A stretch of 46,308 nucleotides of DNA from Bradyrhizobiaceae bacterium (GTDB lineage Bacteria; Pseudomonadota; Alphaproteobacteria; Rhizobiales; Xanthobacteraceae). The position numbers were made by a program, and so were the translations under genes. Positions 1 through 8,183 of the stretch are shown piece after piece. The notes below the pieces were generated by a model. That model was not told the origin of the DNA. It saw nothing but the letters and a program-made list of their open reading frames with translations, and did no database searches. Within the stretch, counting starts at the first letter, position 1, and each line of letters opens with the position of its first letter. Location of the stretch: assembly GCA_947481685.1 (NCBI GenBank), contig CANKHA010000020.1:1-46308 (forward strand), read 5' to 3'.

Positions 1-2
1 AA

Positions 3-341
3 CTCGCCGGCTTGCAAGGGCGCATGGGCATTCAGCTTTCCGGCGGTGAGCAGCAGATGCTGGCGGTTGGACGCGCGCTGATGACAAATCCGCGCCTGCT
101 CATTCTGGATGAGGCGACCGAGGGCCTCGCGCCGCTCATTCGGGAAGAAATCTGGTGTTGCCTGTTGCAACTCAAGGCGGAAGGGCTGTCGATCCTGATC
201 ATCGACAAGAATGTCGAGGCGCTGATCCGCGTCGCTGACCGGCATTACATTATTGAGCGAGGACGCGTTGTCTGGAACGGGACATCATCAGCGCTGACCG
301 CTGCTCCGGATATCCAGCACCGTTATCTCGGAGTTTCGTAA
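3..341 (+). CDS. livF: Branched-chain amino acid-type ABC transporter ATPase, C-terminal part
   Basis: This is the C-terminal half of a LivF-type ABC ATPase, cut off by the left window edge. It hydrolyses ATP to drive uptake of branched-chain amino acids or related carboxylates through a HAAT-family permease. Visible are the ABC signature LSGGEQQM, the Walker B segment LLILDEATEGLAP and the H-loop region ILIIDKN, which has Asp-Lys where many ATPases have a His. The short C-terminal tail ending YLGVS is typical of LivF. The rest of the operon must lie to the left. Its last 19 bases overlap the end of the convergent Rieske-fusion gene. Family assignment is firm; the substrate is unknown and could be an aromatic or amide rather than an amino acid. 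Confidence 0.9.
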   Translation, partial: LAGLQGRMGIQLSGGEQQMLAVGRALMTNPRLLILDEATEGLAPLIREEIWCCLLQLKAEGLSILIIDKNVEALIRVADRHYIIERGRVVWNGTSSALTAAPDIQHRYLGVS

Positions 342-1426
342 TCCAGCGGATGGGCCTTACGGCCGCCGCGTTCGATATGGACAGGCGCTTCATCTTTTTC
401 GATGAGTCCCCTGGCCATCTGCAGGCAGCGCTGTGCGAGCATGGCTGCGCCCTCTGCAAGCTCTTTGGAGTCGCGCACGAGTGTGACGTTTTTTTCCATA
501 TCCTCCGACGACCATCCGCGGGAATGCGCGATGAATGGAAACTGCGGGAATATGAATCCCAGCTCGGAGAAGAAACCGAGCATTTGTCCGGCGACGCCCT
601 GAATGTTGTCCTGTCCGCCCACGATGATGAAGCCCGCAACCTTGTTGCGGATCAGCACGTTGTTTTTGATGGTGATGGCGTTCTGCACGCAGTTCAGCCG
701 TTCCGCCATCTTGAAATAAAGCGACGATGCAGCGCCCCAGCGAATTGGTGTTGCGACGATGATGGCGTCCGCCCAGTGCACCAGAGCCTCGTAGACCTGG
801 TCCATTTGATCCTTGGCATCCATCTGGGTGATGGAGCAGGGCCAGGTGCAGGCTTCCGCGGCCTTGGAATAATAGCCCTCACACGGGCGGATTTTCAGGT
901 CGTTGAGTTTGAGCAGCTTCGTTTCTGCGCCAAGTTTCTGGCCTTCGGCGAGCGCGTGCATCAGCAGGTGGTCCGAACCGGAAAAGCGCGGATTGGCGGC
1001 GTCCATGGCTGTCGTGGAAATGCCGGCCAGGCGCGGCGGCCCCGGTTGCCGCTCGACCTTGCGTTCCAGCGGATGCGGCGGGTGCGGTTTGCTGTTGCGC
1101 CGGGTCGGATGGGCGAGATCCACCAGTACCCGGCCGTTTTCGATCTTCACCGGATACGAAGGGACACGATCCTCCTCGAAGCCCGGTTCGCCGAGGCCGC
1201 TGCAACGATGGAATTTCCATTGGTGCCAGGGACAGGTGATGTAATCGCCATCGAGATGGCCTTCGCCAAGCGGCCCGCCTGCATGATTGCAGGTGTTGGA
1301 TACGACACCGAATTGTCCGTCTTTGAAGGAAACCGCGAGCGCCGCGCTTTTGATCTTGATGCGCTGCAGGGGTTGGGCGGAAAGCGCATCCACCGCGCCG
1401 ATATCGGTCCAATTGTCGTCGGCCAT
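323..1426 (-). CDS. Rieske [2Fe-2S] - flavodoxin/NADPH-dependent FMN reductase fusion
   Basis: This 367-residue protein joins two redox domains. Residues about 5-105 form a Rieske ferredoxin domain with the ligand pairs C46-x-H48 (TCNHAGG) and C65-x2-H68 (CPWHQWKFH). After a Pro/Arg-rich linker (about 108-140), residues about 145-360 form a flavodoxin-like NAD(P)H:FMN reductase domain with the flavin-loop-like segment IIVATPIRWGAASSLYFK. It has no signal peptide, so it should be cytosolic. The likely role is electron transfer from a reduced flavin to an iron-sulfur centre, serving a partner oxygenase or reductase; this is inferred from the domains. The ATG follows a G-rich stretch (ggggggc). 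It is the last gene of the leftward operon that starts at 3961. Confidence 0.85.
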   Translation of the reverse strand: MADDNWTDIGAVDALSAQPLQRIKIKSAALAVSFKDGQFGVVSNTCNHAGGPLGEGHLDGDYITCPWHQWKFHRCSGLGEPGFEEDRVPSYPVKIENGRVLVDLAHPTRRNSKPHPPHPLERKVERQPGPPRLAGISTTAMDAANPRFSGSDHLLMHALAEGQKLGAETKLLKLNDLKIRPCEGYYSKAAEACTWPCSITQMDAKDQMDQVYEALVHWADAIIVATPIRWGAASSLYFKMAERLNCVQNAITIKNNVLIRNKVAGFIIVGGQDNIQGVAGQMLGFFSELGFIFPQFPFIAHSRGWSSEDMEKNVTLVRDSKELAEGAAMLAQRCLQMARGLIEKDEAPVHIERGGRKAHPLDYETPR

Positions 1427-1464
1427 GTTTGCCCCCCAGTCAGCCTGGAACCATTATAGGGAAG

Positions 1465-2331
1465 TTACGGCGATATCACAGGGTGGCTCAGCACTTTCAC
1501 GATGCAATCTGCGGCAGAGCTCAGGAAGTTGTCGGTCTCTGTCTGACGGTCCTTGGCAGCCAGGATGCGGTCTGCCCGGACCAGCGCGGCCAGAAAATCC
1601 TTCGTATGCCAATGTCCGAGCGGCGGCAGGGCAGGCAGGCGCGAGGGATCGGGCCGCGGATAGAGGCTGAGGTAGAAATAGGGCTCGTCATAATAGTCGT
1701 CGCCGGGTGAGAAGCCCGCCCCCATCGTGGGTGATGGCGCTTTGCCGTTGTCGATGAGGGTCAGGCAATCGAGATCGAAATGGCGCGGCCAGCAGCGCAC
1801 CTCCGGCGCGGGAAGCCCCTGCGCGCTCAGTCTTTGCCTCAGCGCGTCAAGCGATCGAAACCCATTCGCATACCAGTTCGCGAGTTCTTGCAGCGGCGCG
1901 GCCAGTTTTGACGCCTCATAATTTTCGCCGCGGCCAAGCGGATGGGCGGGAAGCGCGTAAGGCAGCGCCGCATCAAGCGTGCTGGCGGAAAAACCGAGCG
2001 GCGACATTTGTGCGCCGAGCCATGCGCGTGCTTCCGCGTCGGTGCGCCCTTGCAATGGTAATGTCTGGAGAATTTCGCTGCCTTCGAGCAATGCGAGCGT
2101 CAGATCCGGAAGACGCAGGCCGATGCGCTTGTCGCCGTTCGCCGGGTGCGTAGTGAAACCGTCGAAGCCGTCATCCCAGCCGAGGTTAGTGTGGCCATCG
2201 TTCGGGCGCGGCGGGATGGAGGCGCGTGCGACGCGCGCCAGCCATTGGACCGCATAATAAGCTTGCATCCGCGCTTCGTGCAGATGCGCGAAGTCCACGC
2301 CCTTCAACGGTTTCCATCGCGATGCGGTCAT
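1465..2331 (-). CDS. Conserved hypothetical protein, cytosolic
   Basis: This protein of about 288 residues is not recognised with certainty. I start it at the ATG preceded by gggaaggtgg, not at an upstream in-frame start. It has no signal peptide or membrane segment. The N-terminal half is rich in Trp/His/Arg helices. The C-terminal half contains the segment MGAGFSPGDDYYDEPYFY, which vaguely recalls the HFD...SPGD...EPY pattern of DUF5996-type proteins; that is only a resemblance. It sits 38 bases upstream of the Rieske-fusion gene and 68 bases downstream of the DUF6065-like gene on the same strand, so it is probably cotranscribed. Its function is unknown. Confidence 0.75.
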   Translation of the reverse strand: MTASRWKPLKGVDFAHLHEARMQAYYAVQWLARVARASIPPRPNDGHTNLGWDDGFDGFTTHPANGDKRIGLRLPDLTLALLEGSEILQTLPLQGRTDAEARAWLGAQMSPLGFSASTLDAALPYALPAHPLGRGENYEASKLAAPLQELANWYANGFRSLDALRQRLSAQGLPAPEVRCWPRHFDLDCLTLIDNGKAPSPTMGAGFSPGDDYYDEPYFYLSLYPRPDPSRLPALPPLGHWHTKDFLAALVRADRILAAKDRQTETDNFLSSAADCIVKVLSHPVISP

Positions 2332-2399
2332 GGTGCCACCTTCCCGGCGGCATCCCGGCCGCACCAATCATTCGCACCGGTCGAGGCGAGGGTTACAGT

Positions 2400-3137
2400 T
2401 CATTTCGGTGTGAAAGGCCGCAGTCTCAGCCGCGTGCTGTGGTCCTCGACCGGCGCCGGACTGCCATCCGGTAACAGCCCGCGATAATAAGTCTTCTGCC
2501 AGCCCTCGGCCTGGGCCTGCGATCCAGGTTGTTTCAACTCCGTATTGAATTTGCGGCGGCTCTCGTTCCACGCCTTGTATTGTTGTGCGATCTTGGGCTC
2601 CGACGACATCTGCCTAATCTCGGGCTCGACCGCAGCGAGGTATCCGCGCTGCACCGGGAAGATATGGCAGAACGGTTCGCCCTTCTCGAAATGAACATCG
2701 ACTTCCGGCTGGGTGAAAATCCAGTTCATGGTGAAAGTGTAAGGCGCCCAATCGGTCTCGATGATGCCGGACAAAGCCGAGATGCCGTCCTTTGGCCGGT
2801 TGATCGGCCCCTGCGCCATCAGGTCGTAGCCTGCATCGGTGCGAAACAGGCATGGAACATGAAAGGTCAGCACACCATTGCCGAAATGGCTGATGGCGAA
2901 GGGCTGCTGGTCGGGATCCTCGAATGCGATAGTGATGGCGTCGAGATCCGCATTGCCATTCCACACCGCCTTGAAGCCGGACGGACAGAGGATTTCCCAT
3001 CCATGCACGTTGGCGATGTTGAGCGGAAGGCAGCGATAGGCGAACCGTTCGCCGGTTTGCTCCATCCATGCGCGCTCCACCGGAGCCGGGCGGATATCGA
3101 TCTGGCCGTCATCGATCAGATAAGCGGTGAGTTTCAT
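2400..3137 (-). CDS. DUF6065-family protein
   Basis: This protein of about 245 residues begins MKLTAYLIDDG and continues with WMEQTGERFAYRCLPL and ANVHGWEI, segments I associate with the DUF6065 family. The biochemical function of that family is not known to me. It has no signal peptide or transmembrane segment. Its ATG overlaps the TGA of the upstream alpha/beta-hydrolase gene as ATGA, so the two are very likely translationally coupled. The open frame extends further upstream, but that extension lies antisense-free within the hydrolase gene in another frame and has no plausible content, so I use the ATG at 3137. The family name is moderately sure; the role is unknown. Confidence 0.8.
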   Translation of the reverse strand: MKLTAYLIDDGQIDIRPAPVERAWMEQTGERFAYRCLPLNIANVHGWEILCPSGFKAVWNGNADLDAITIAFEDPDQQPFAISHFGNGVLTFHVPCLFRTDAGYDLMAQGPINRPKDGISALSGIIETDWAPYTFTMNWIFTQPEVDVHFEKGEPFCHIFPVQRGYLAAVEPEIRQMSSEPKIAQQYKAWNESRRKFNTELKQPGSQAQAEGWQKTYYRGLLPDGSPAPVEDHSTRLRLRPFTPK

Positions 3138-3961
3138 GGAAAATCTTGGCTGGGCAGGTCTTGGTTGGGCCAGAGCCGGTTGCGGTTCAGGAAATCCTGA
3201 ACCAGCGTTGCGAAGGTCGCAGGATCTTCCAGGAAGCAGCAATGCCCCGCGCCGGAAATAATCTTGTGCTCGGATTGCGCAATCAGCGATGCAGTGCGCG
3301 TGCCGCCCTTGAGCGCATTGTCGAATTCGCCGTTCACGATCAGCGTCGGGCTTTTGTAGGCGGGCAGGCGGTCGGTCAGGTCTGATACCGTCAGCGCGCC
3401 GAACACCTGCGCCAACGCTTCCGCATCCAGCGCTCCGCCACGCTCGACAAAACCCTGCATCAGATAACGCCCGGCCGGCGTATCGGCCCATGCTTGCGTC
3501 ACGCCGTGGCGCAGGTGGCCGAGGTGATAGTCTTTCAGAGTTCCGTTGGCCTGATGCTCCCGATAGGCCGCGATGCGGTGATCGAATTGCGCTTGCGGTC
3601 CGCTGTTGCCGCCGACCAGGATTGCCGCCTTGAAAATCTCCGGATGCTCACAGGCCAGCATCAGCGCCAGTTTTGAGCCGATGCTGCAGCCGAGTACGAC
3701 GGCACTCTTCACGCCTTCGTCCTTCATCACGCCAAGGATGTCGTTGCCCATATCCTCAAGAGTGAAAGGCGAGTGCGGCTTGGCGGAGCGCCCAAGTCCC
3801 CGCAGGTCCATCGCCAGCGTGGTGAACCGCGAGGAGAGCCGCTCCACTTGATAAACCCACAGGTTGTGGTCGAACGGGAGTGCATGGATCAGCACCAACG
3901 GTGGCCCGGAACCGGCTTTCTCGTAATAGATATTGAGACCATTGGCGCGGCTCACCGGCAT
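3134..3961 (-). CDS. Alpha/beta hydrolase
   Basis: This 275-residue alpha/beta-hydrolase has a complete triad: nucleophile elbow GCSIGS with S93, acid D214 in LIVNGEFDN, and H240 in SGAGHCCF. The HALPF motif at residues 26-30 supplies the oxyanion hole. The layout matches carboxylesterase or 3-oxoadipate-enol-lactonase-like enzymes (the RLSSRF..LDLRGLG pattern), so an ester or lactone substrate is likely. GGAG lies about 10 bases before the ATG. It is the first gene of a four-gene leftward operon and diverges from the isochorismatase-fold gene at 4106; promoters for both should lie in the 144-base gap. The exact substrate cannot be read from the sequence. Confidence 0.9.
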   Translation of the reverse strand: MPVSRANGLNIYYEKAGSGPPLVLIHALPFDHNLWVYQVERLSSRFTTLAMDLRGLGRSAKPHSPFTLEDMGNDILGVMKDEGVKSAVVLGCSIGSKLALMLACEHPEIFKAAILVGGNSGPQAQFDHRIAAYREHQANGTLKDYHLGHLRHGVTQAWADTPAGRYLMQGFVERGGALDAEALAQVFGALTVSDLTDRLPAYKSPTLIVNGEFDNALKGGTRTASLIAQSEHKIISGAGHCCFLEDPATFATLVQDFLNRNRLWPNQDLPSQDFP

Positions 3962-4105
3962 TGAGAAAGCTCCGTATCAGGCTGAAAAGACAGGAAAACT
4001 CACCCAAGTTTAGGCGATAAGGTCGCGGTGCGCGAGGGCAGTCTTGCTCCGGACCTTCCGCTATGTCATGCGAGGATCGACCACCATACCGGAGGACGGA
4101 AGACG

Positions 4106-4750
4106 ATGGCGAAGGTATCGCGGCTGGAAAAAAATCTGAGCGCCGCCCGGACCGGGCTGGTGATGTTCGACACCCTGAACGGGTATCTGCATCCGGATAA
4201 TCCGGAGAAAGTGAAATTTCTCGCCGAGCGCAACATCCTTCCGAATATGCAGAGACTTCTCGCGGGCGCACGCAAGGTCGGCATGACTACGTTCTATCCG
4301 AGCGGCGCGCATTCCGGCGATGGATCGGATTCGGTGGCGCGGCTGACGGATACCGATATGGACCTCAACCCCAAGGCGGCCGGCGACAAGCCGTTCTTCC
4401 CGCGCTTTCACAAGGGCGACAAGGTTTCTGAGATTGCACCGGAGATTGCACCGGCAACGGGTGACGTGGTGGTCCCGAAGCATCGCTGGAATTCCTTCTT
4501 CCAGACCGACCTCGATCTGCATTTTCGCGTGCGCGGCATCGAGACCATGATCATCTGCGGCGGCTCGACCGACGTCGGCATTGCCTCGACGGTCTATGCG
4601 GCGCGCGACATGGACTATGGCATCGTGGTGGTCAGCGACTGCTGCTATTCCGCGCGCGGCAACAACAATCAGTTCTTCATGGAACGCGTTTTCCCCCGCA
4701 TGGGGCGCGTGATGACGGTCGATCAGGCCGTCGCCCTGATGACAGCGTAG
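4106..4750 (+). CDS. Isochorismatase-fold hydrolase lacking the usual catalytic Cys
   Basis: This 214-residue protein has the isochorismatase/cysteine-hydrolase fold. The catalytic Asp (D22 in MFDTLNGY) and Lys (K125 in VVPKHRW) are present. The loop that normally reads G-x-x-T-x-x-C-V is GGSTDVGIAST, with G158 where the nucleophilic Cys would be. True isochorismatases (EntB, PhzD) also have Gly there and hydrolyse a vinyl ether with Asp and Lys alone, so this is probably not a nicotinamidase-type amidase. The start is the ATG after ggagga at 4091; an upstream in-frame start lacks a ribosome site. It is followed 10 bases later by the dienelactone-hydrolase gene, forming a likely operon. Confidence 0.85.
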   Translation: MAKVSRLEKNLSAARTGLVMFDTLNGYLHPDNPEKVKFLAERNILPNMQRLLAGARKVGMTTFYPSGAHSGDGSDSVARLTDTDMDLNPKAAGDKPFFPRFHKGDKVSEIAPEIAPATGDVVVPKHRWNSFFQTDLDLHFRVRGIETMIICGGSTDVGIASTVYAARDMDYGIVVVSDCCYSARGNNNQFFMERVFPRMGRVMTVDQAVALMTA

Positions 4751-4760
4751 CGAGACAAAC

Positions 4761-5576
4761 ATGAGCGGAACGGATCGCCAGGTCGAAACGCAAGAGCTCG
4801 TTTGCAGCAACGGCATGCCGGCGTTTCTCGCCAAACCGGCCGGGGCAGGGCCCTATCCGGTCGTCATTCTCATTCATGAGCGTTACGGCCTTGTGCCGCA
4901 TACCCGCGATCTGGCGAAGAAATGCGCCAGTGATGGTTTTCTCGTCGTGGCATCGAATTATTTCTTCAAGCATCCCGATCAAAATGCGCTGAACGCCGGC
5001 GACGGCCGCTATCCGATGACGGATGCGGAATCGATCGGCTACATCAACGCCTCGCTGGAAGCGGCTTCGAAAAACCCCGCAGCAGACATGAGCCGTGTCG
5101 CGGTTGCGGGCTATTGCCAGACCGGCCGGCATCCGTTGGTTTATGCTGCGCAGGCCAAGATCGCCGCGGCCGTCGTCTGGTATGGCGCGGCGTCCAAACG
5201 CGAGTGGGACGTCAACGACACCAATGCGCGGCCGATGGACGAGATGATCGCGGCGCTGGATTGTCCGGTGTTCGGGGCTTTCGGCGCGGCCGATCACATC
5301 ATCTCCAACGACGATGTGCTGCGCTTCCGCAATGCGCTGGAGAAGCACAGCAAAAGTTATGACCTCCATGTCTATAAAGATGCGCCGCATGGCTGGCTGA
5401 ACGACACCATGCCGGGCCGTTACCGCGCGCCGCAGGCCGATGCCGGCTGGGCTGACCAGCAAATCTTCCTGAAACGGGTATTTTCCGGTGGGTATAAGCG
5501 CGATGAAGTGAGCTGGCGCTTCGACAGCGCTTTCGCCAGCGACTATGATTTTTCGAAGAACTTGCGGTTGGAGTAG
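4761..5576 (+). CDS. Dienelactone hydrolase family protein
   Basis: This 271-residue protein has the dienelactone hydrolase fold. It shows the Cys nucleophile C119 in AGYCQTGR (the classical form is G-x-C-x-G), E40 in the HERYG segment that activates the Cys in this family, D178 in FGAADHI and H210 in DAPHGW. Such enzymes open lactone rings or cleave small esters, as in chlorocatechol breakdown. A C-terminal extension of about 40 residues (YKRDEVSWRFDSAFASDYDF) is longer than in the classical 236-residue ClcD. It lies 10 bases after the isochorismatase-fold gene and is likely cotranscribed. The context suggests small-molecule catabolism; the substrate is unknown. Confidence 0.9.
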   Translation: MSGTDRQVETQELVCSNGMPAFLAKPAGAGPYPVVILIHERYGLVPHTRDLAKKCASDGFLVVASNYFFKHPDQNALNAGDGRYPMTDAESIGYINASLEAASKNPAADMSRVAVAGYCQTGRHPLVYAAQAKIAAAVVWYGAASKREWDVNDTNARPMDEMIAALDCPVFGAFGAADHIISNDDVLRFRNALEKHSKSYDLHVYKDAPHGWLNDTMPGRYRAPQADAGWADQQIFLKRVFSGGYKRDEVSWRFDSAFASDYDFSKNLRLE

Positions 5577-5641
5577 TCCGCCGGATCGTCAACCGCTAAA
5601 ACTGTCCGCTTGGACGGTGTTAACGCCAGTTTGAGGCTTCA

Positions 5642-6238
5642 ATGAACGCGCAGCCGTCGCAAAATTCGAAAGCGGAAGATCAGTCCTCCATTCGTGCGAG
5701 GGCATTTGCTCTCATCAGGGAGCGATCATTCCTGCGCGGAGAGTTCGTTCTGGCTTCCGGCAAGACCAGCCAGTATTTCCTCGACATGAAGCCGACGATG
5801 TTCGATCCGGAAGGATCATTTGCCCTGGCTGAGCTTCTTCTGGATCAGCTGTCTGACGTGAAAGCGGATTATGTTGGAGGCCTTGCGTTGGGCGCGGTTC
5901 CTCTCATCAGTACGCTGACGATGCTGAGTCATCAGAGGAACAGGCCTGTATCCGGTTTCTTCGTTCGTAAGGAAGTGAAGGACCATGGCACGAAAAAGCT
6001 GGTCGAAGGGCTGGGCAAAGGCGAAAGCCTGCACGGCAAAAAGGTGGTGATCATCGACGATGTCACGACGACGGGTGGCTCTTCGATGATTGCGGTTGAC
6101 GCAGTGGAAGAGTCCGGCGGTGAGGTCATTCTTGGTCTTTCGGTCGTGGATCGGGAACAAGGCGCCGCGGAAACCTATGGCAAGCGGAACATTACTTTCA
6201 GAGCGGTTTTCTCGGCAAGCGATTTCCTGAAATCATAA
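5642..6238 (+). CDS. pyrE: Orotate phosphoribosyltransferase
   Basis: This 198-residue enzyme joins orotate to PRPP to make orotidine 5'-phosphate in pyrimidine synthesis. The PRPP-binding loop KKVVIIDDVTTTGGS is intact, and the catalytic-loop region FFVRKEVKDHGTKK carries the conserved Lys residues of OMP synthases. The N-terminal segment of about 15 residues before the SIRARAFALI helix is a usual extension. GAGG precedes the ATG by about 8 bases. It appears monocistronic: there is a 65-base gap from the upstream gene, and a strong hairpin terminator starts 23 bases after the stop. Confidence 0.95.
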   Translation: MNAQPSQNSKAEDQSSIRARAFALIRERSFLRGEFVLASGKTSQYFLDMKPTMFDPEGSFALAELLLDQLSDVKADYVGGLALGAVPLISTLTMLSHQRNRPVSGFFVRKEVKDHGTKKLVEGLGKGESLHGKKVVIIDDVTTTGGSSMIAVDAVEESGGEVILGLSVVDREQGAAETYGKRNITFRAVFSASDFLKS

Positions 6239-6260
6239 AGTCGATGACGCGAATAAAAAA

Positions 6261-6286
6261 ACGCCCGCCGGATTGGCGGGCGTTTT
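6261..6286. terminator. Bidirectional rho-independent terminator between pyrE and a convergent gene
   Basis: A perfect 9-bp stem (acgcccgcc / ggcgggcgt) with a 5-base loop is flanked by an A-run before and a T-run after. It can therefore end pyrE transcripts rightward and transcripts of the exported-protein gene leftward. Confidence 0.9.
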
Positions 6287-6323
6287 GTTGTTTGCAGAAC
6301 CGAAGCTCGCGTAGTGGGTCGCG

Positions 6324-6923
6324 CTAGGCAGCCACAAGAAAACGTGTGGCGCCGGCGATGGCGATGGCGATGGTGCCGGCCGCGGCCAGCAGGAGCTTTC
6401 CGATCCAGGATCTATCTGGCCCTGCGGGTTCCTGTGACGAGATGGCTTGCCCTGTGGTCTCAACTGGCGCTTGAGCTGGAGGCGCGGCGAGATCGATCTC
6501 GTTGACCTCATTGAAGGCCACGACCTGCACCTGACCGGCGGCTGCATCCAGCTCGTTGATTTCATCAAAGGATGTGACGGCAACGCCGTCGGTTTCGATG
6601 GCAGGTTTCGGCGCGGCGACGGGATTAGTAACGGTCTGGAAAGCGGTGACTTCCGCTGGCGCCGGTTCGGTGGCGGCTTGCCGCGCTGCCGGTTTAGCTG
6701 CCGTCTTCGATTTCGACTTTTTAACGCGCTTGGAAGCCGTCACCGGTTTCCATGTCTTCATGAAGTTGTCGAGCTGCACGAGAGCTGTGGTTTGCGTTGC
6801 GGCTATTTGCGGAGCCGCATTTGGGGCAGGAGCATTCTCGTCCGATCGGGCCGCTGCCGGTTGCAGCGACAGCGCGAAAACAACAGCAACCGTGGCTGCG
6901 GCAATGATGCGAATCTGGGCCAT
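6324..6923 (-). CDS. Exported/membrane Ala-rich protein with three internal repeats
   Basis: This 199-residue protein is not assigned to a family. Residues 1-25 form a cleavable-looking signal peptide ending PAAA-R. A basic stretch (about 62-82, KRVKKSKSKTAAKP) is followed by three degenerate repeats: VTAFQTVTNPVAAP (92-105), VTSFDEINELDAAA (116-129) and VVAFNEVNEIDLAA (134-147). The end (174-198) is a hydrophobic membrane segment. An anchored periplasmic protein is the simplest reading. ggagaa lies about 6 bases before the ATG. It is convergent with pyrE and shares its terminator. Similar Ala-rich exported proteins occur in Bradyrhizobium relatives, but I know no function. Confidence 0.75.
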   Translation of the reverse strand: MAQIRIIAAATVAVVFALSLQPAAARSDENAPAPNAAPQIAATQTTALVQLDNFMKTWKPVTASKRVKKSKSKTAAKPAARQAATEPAPAEVTAFQTVTNPVAAPKPAIETDGVAVTSFDEINELDAAAGQVQVVAFNEVNEIDLAAPPAQAPVETTGQAISSQEPAGPDRSWIGKLLLAAAGTIAIAIAGATRFLVAA

Positions 6924-7040
6924 GCGTGGTTCTCCTGCCGGCGGAAAAGCCCATTCGTGCCGTTGGAGGTGACCTCAACGCGGCAAGATTGAGGAATTTT
7001 CTTGGCAGGTAACCGAAATGAGACCCTTAAAGTTCCATTC

Positions 7041-8015
7041 CTAGTCCGCCGAAACCCCGGAAGCCTTGATCGGCTTGGCCCATTTTTCGATTTCGCTGCG
7101 GACAAATTTGCCAAGATATTCAGGCGTGGTGCGATCTTCCGCGACAAAGACCGCGCCAAGCCCCTCCAGCTTGGAACGAACTGCGGGGGCTTTCATGGCC
7201 TCGATAGTGACGGCGTTCAGTTTCTTCACCAGATCCGCCGGTGCGCCTTTCGGCAGGAAGAAAGCATTCCAGGTATAGGCCTCGACGTCCGTGCCTTGCT
7301 CCACCGCGGTCGGGATATTCGGCAGGGCAGGCGAGCGCGTTCGGGACAGCTTGGCAATCGCCTTCACGGTGCCGCCGTCGATCTGGGGCTTTGCCGTCGT
7401 GATGATCTCGCACAGGAAATTCACGCGGCCGCCGATCAGGTCGGTCATCGCGGGTCCGGTTCCCGGATAGGGAATGTGGGTGATGTTGGTGCCGAGCGCA
7501 TCGTTGACCACGACGCAGCCGAGATGCGTGGCCGATCCGGCGCCGGCAGAGCCGAATTGCATCGTCGCTTCATTCTTCTTGGCGTAGGCGACGAAGCTCT
7601 TCATGTCGGTAACGGGAAGATCCTTGTTGACGATCAGCATCAGCGGCAGTTCGGCCATCAGCGCCACCGGCGTAAAATCGTCGGCTGCATGATAGAGCGG
7701 CTTTTTATAAAGCGTCTGGTTCTGGGCATGGGTACCAACGGTGCCGAGCAAGAAGCTGTAGCCATCCGGGGCTGCTTTCGCCACGCGCGACGAGCCGAGC
7801 ATGCCGCCGGCACCGCCGACATTCTCCACGATAACGGGTTGCCCGAGGATCTCGCCCATGCGTTGCGCCATGGTGCGGCCGAGCACGTCGGTCGGTCCGC
7901 CGGCGGCGAAGGGGATAATCAGCGTGATGGGCCGGCTGGGATAAGTCTGCGCCATCGCGGTGCCGGTCCAACCAAGACAAACCGCCAGCAAGCTCGCAAC
8001 GAAGGATTTTCGCAT
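7041..8015 (-). CDS. Tripartite tricarboxylate transporter (TctC/Bug) substrate-binding protein
   Basis: This 324-residue periplasmic binding protein has a signal peptide (MRKSFVASLL...GTAMAQ) followed by the Bug-family opening YPSRPITLIIPFAAGGPTDV. It also has the conserved GAGGMLGS, APDGYSFLLG and NVGGAGG segments. Bug proteins bind small carboxylic acids or amides; no TctA/TctB membrane genes are adjacent, as is common for orphan Bug genes. I chose the ATG at 8015, preceded by aaagaggaaacgacc. The open frame runs much further upstream, but that part overlaps the divergent CoA-transferase gene and is not real. The ligand cannot be predicted; the CoA-transferase neighbour hints at a carboxylate. 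Confidence 0.92.
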   Translation of the reverse strand: MRKSFVASLLAVCLGWTGTAMAQTYPSRPITLIIPFAAGGPTDVLGRTMAQRMGEILGQPVIVENVGGAGGMLGSSRVAKAAPDGYSFLLGTVGTHAQNQTLYKKPLYHAADDFTPVALMAELPLMLIVNKDLPVTDMKSFVAYAKKNEATMQFGSAGAGSATHLGCVVVNDALGTNITHIPYPGTGPAMTDLIGGRVNFLCEIITTAKPQIDGGTVKAIAKLSRTRSPALPNIPTAVEQGTDVEAYTWNAFFLPKGAPADLVKKLNAVTIEAMKAPAVRSKLEGLGAVFVAEDRTTPEYLGKFVRSEIEKWAKPIKASGVSAD

Positions 8016-8183
8016 GGTCGTTTCCTCTTTCCTCGCCTGATTATTTTCTGGGCACCGAACGGTATGCCATAGGTTTCCGCCATGGCTTGCGGAAAGGCAA
8101 GCCAGTTTGGCGGTATCACTTTGGCGCAGGTCTTGACCTTTTTGCCCGCCCGTTATCCTGTCATCCGATAACATGGGGTGGGC

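Noticed and set aside
350-1459. Rightward 369-codon frame opposite the Rieske-fusion gene
   Set aside because: The antisense strand carries intact Rieske and flavodoxin motifs; this frame has none.
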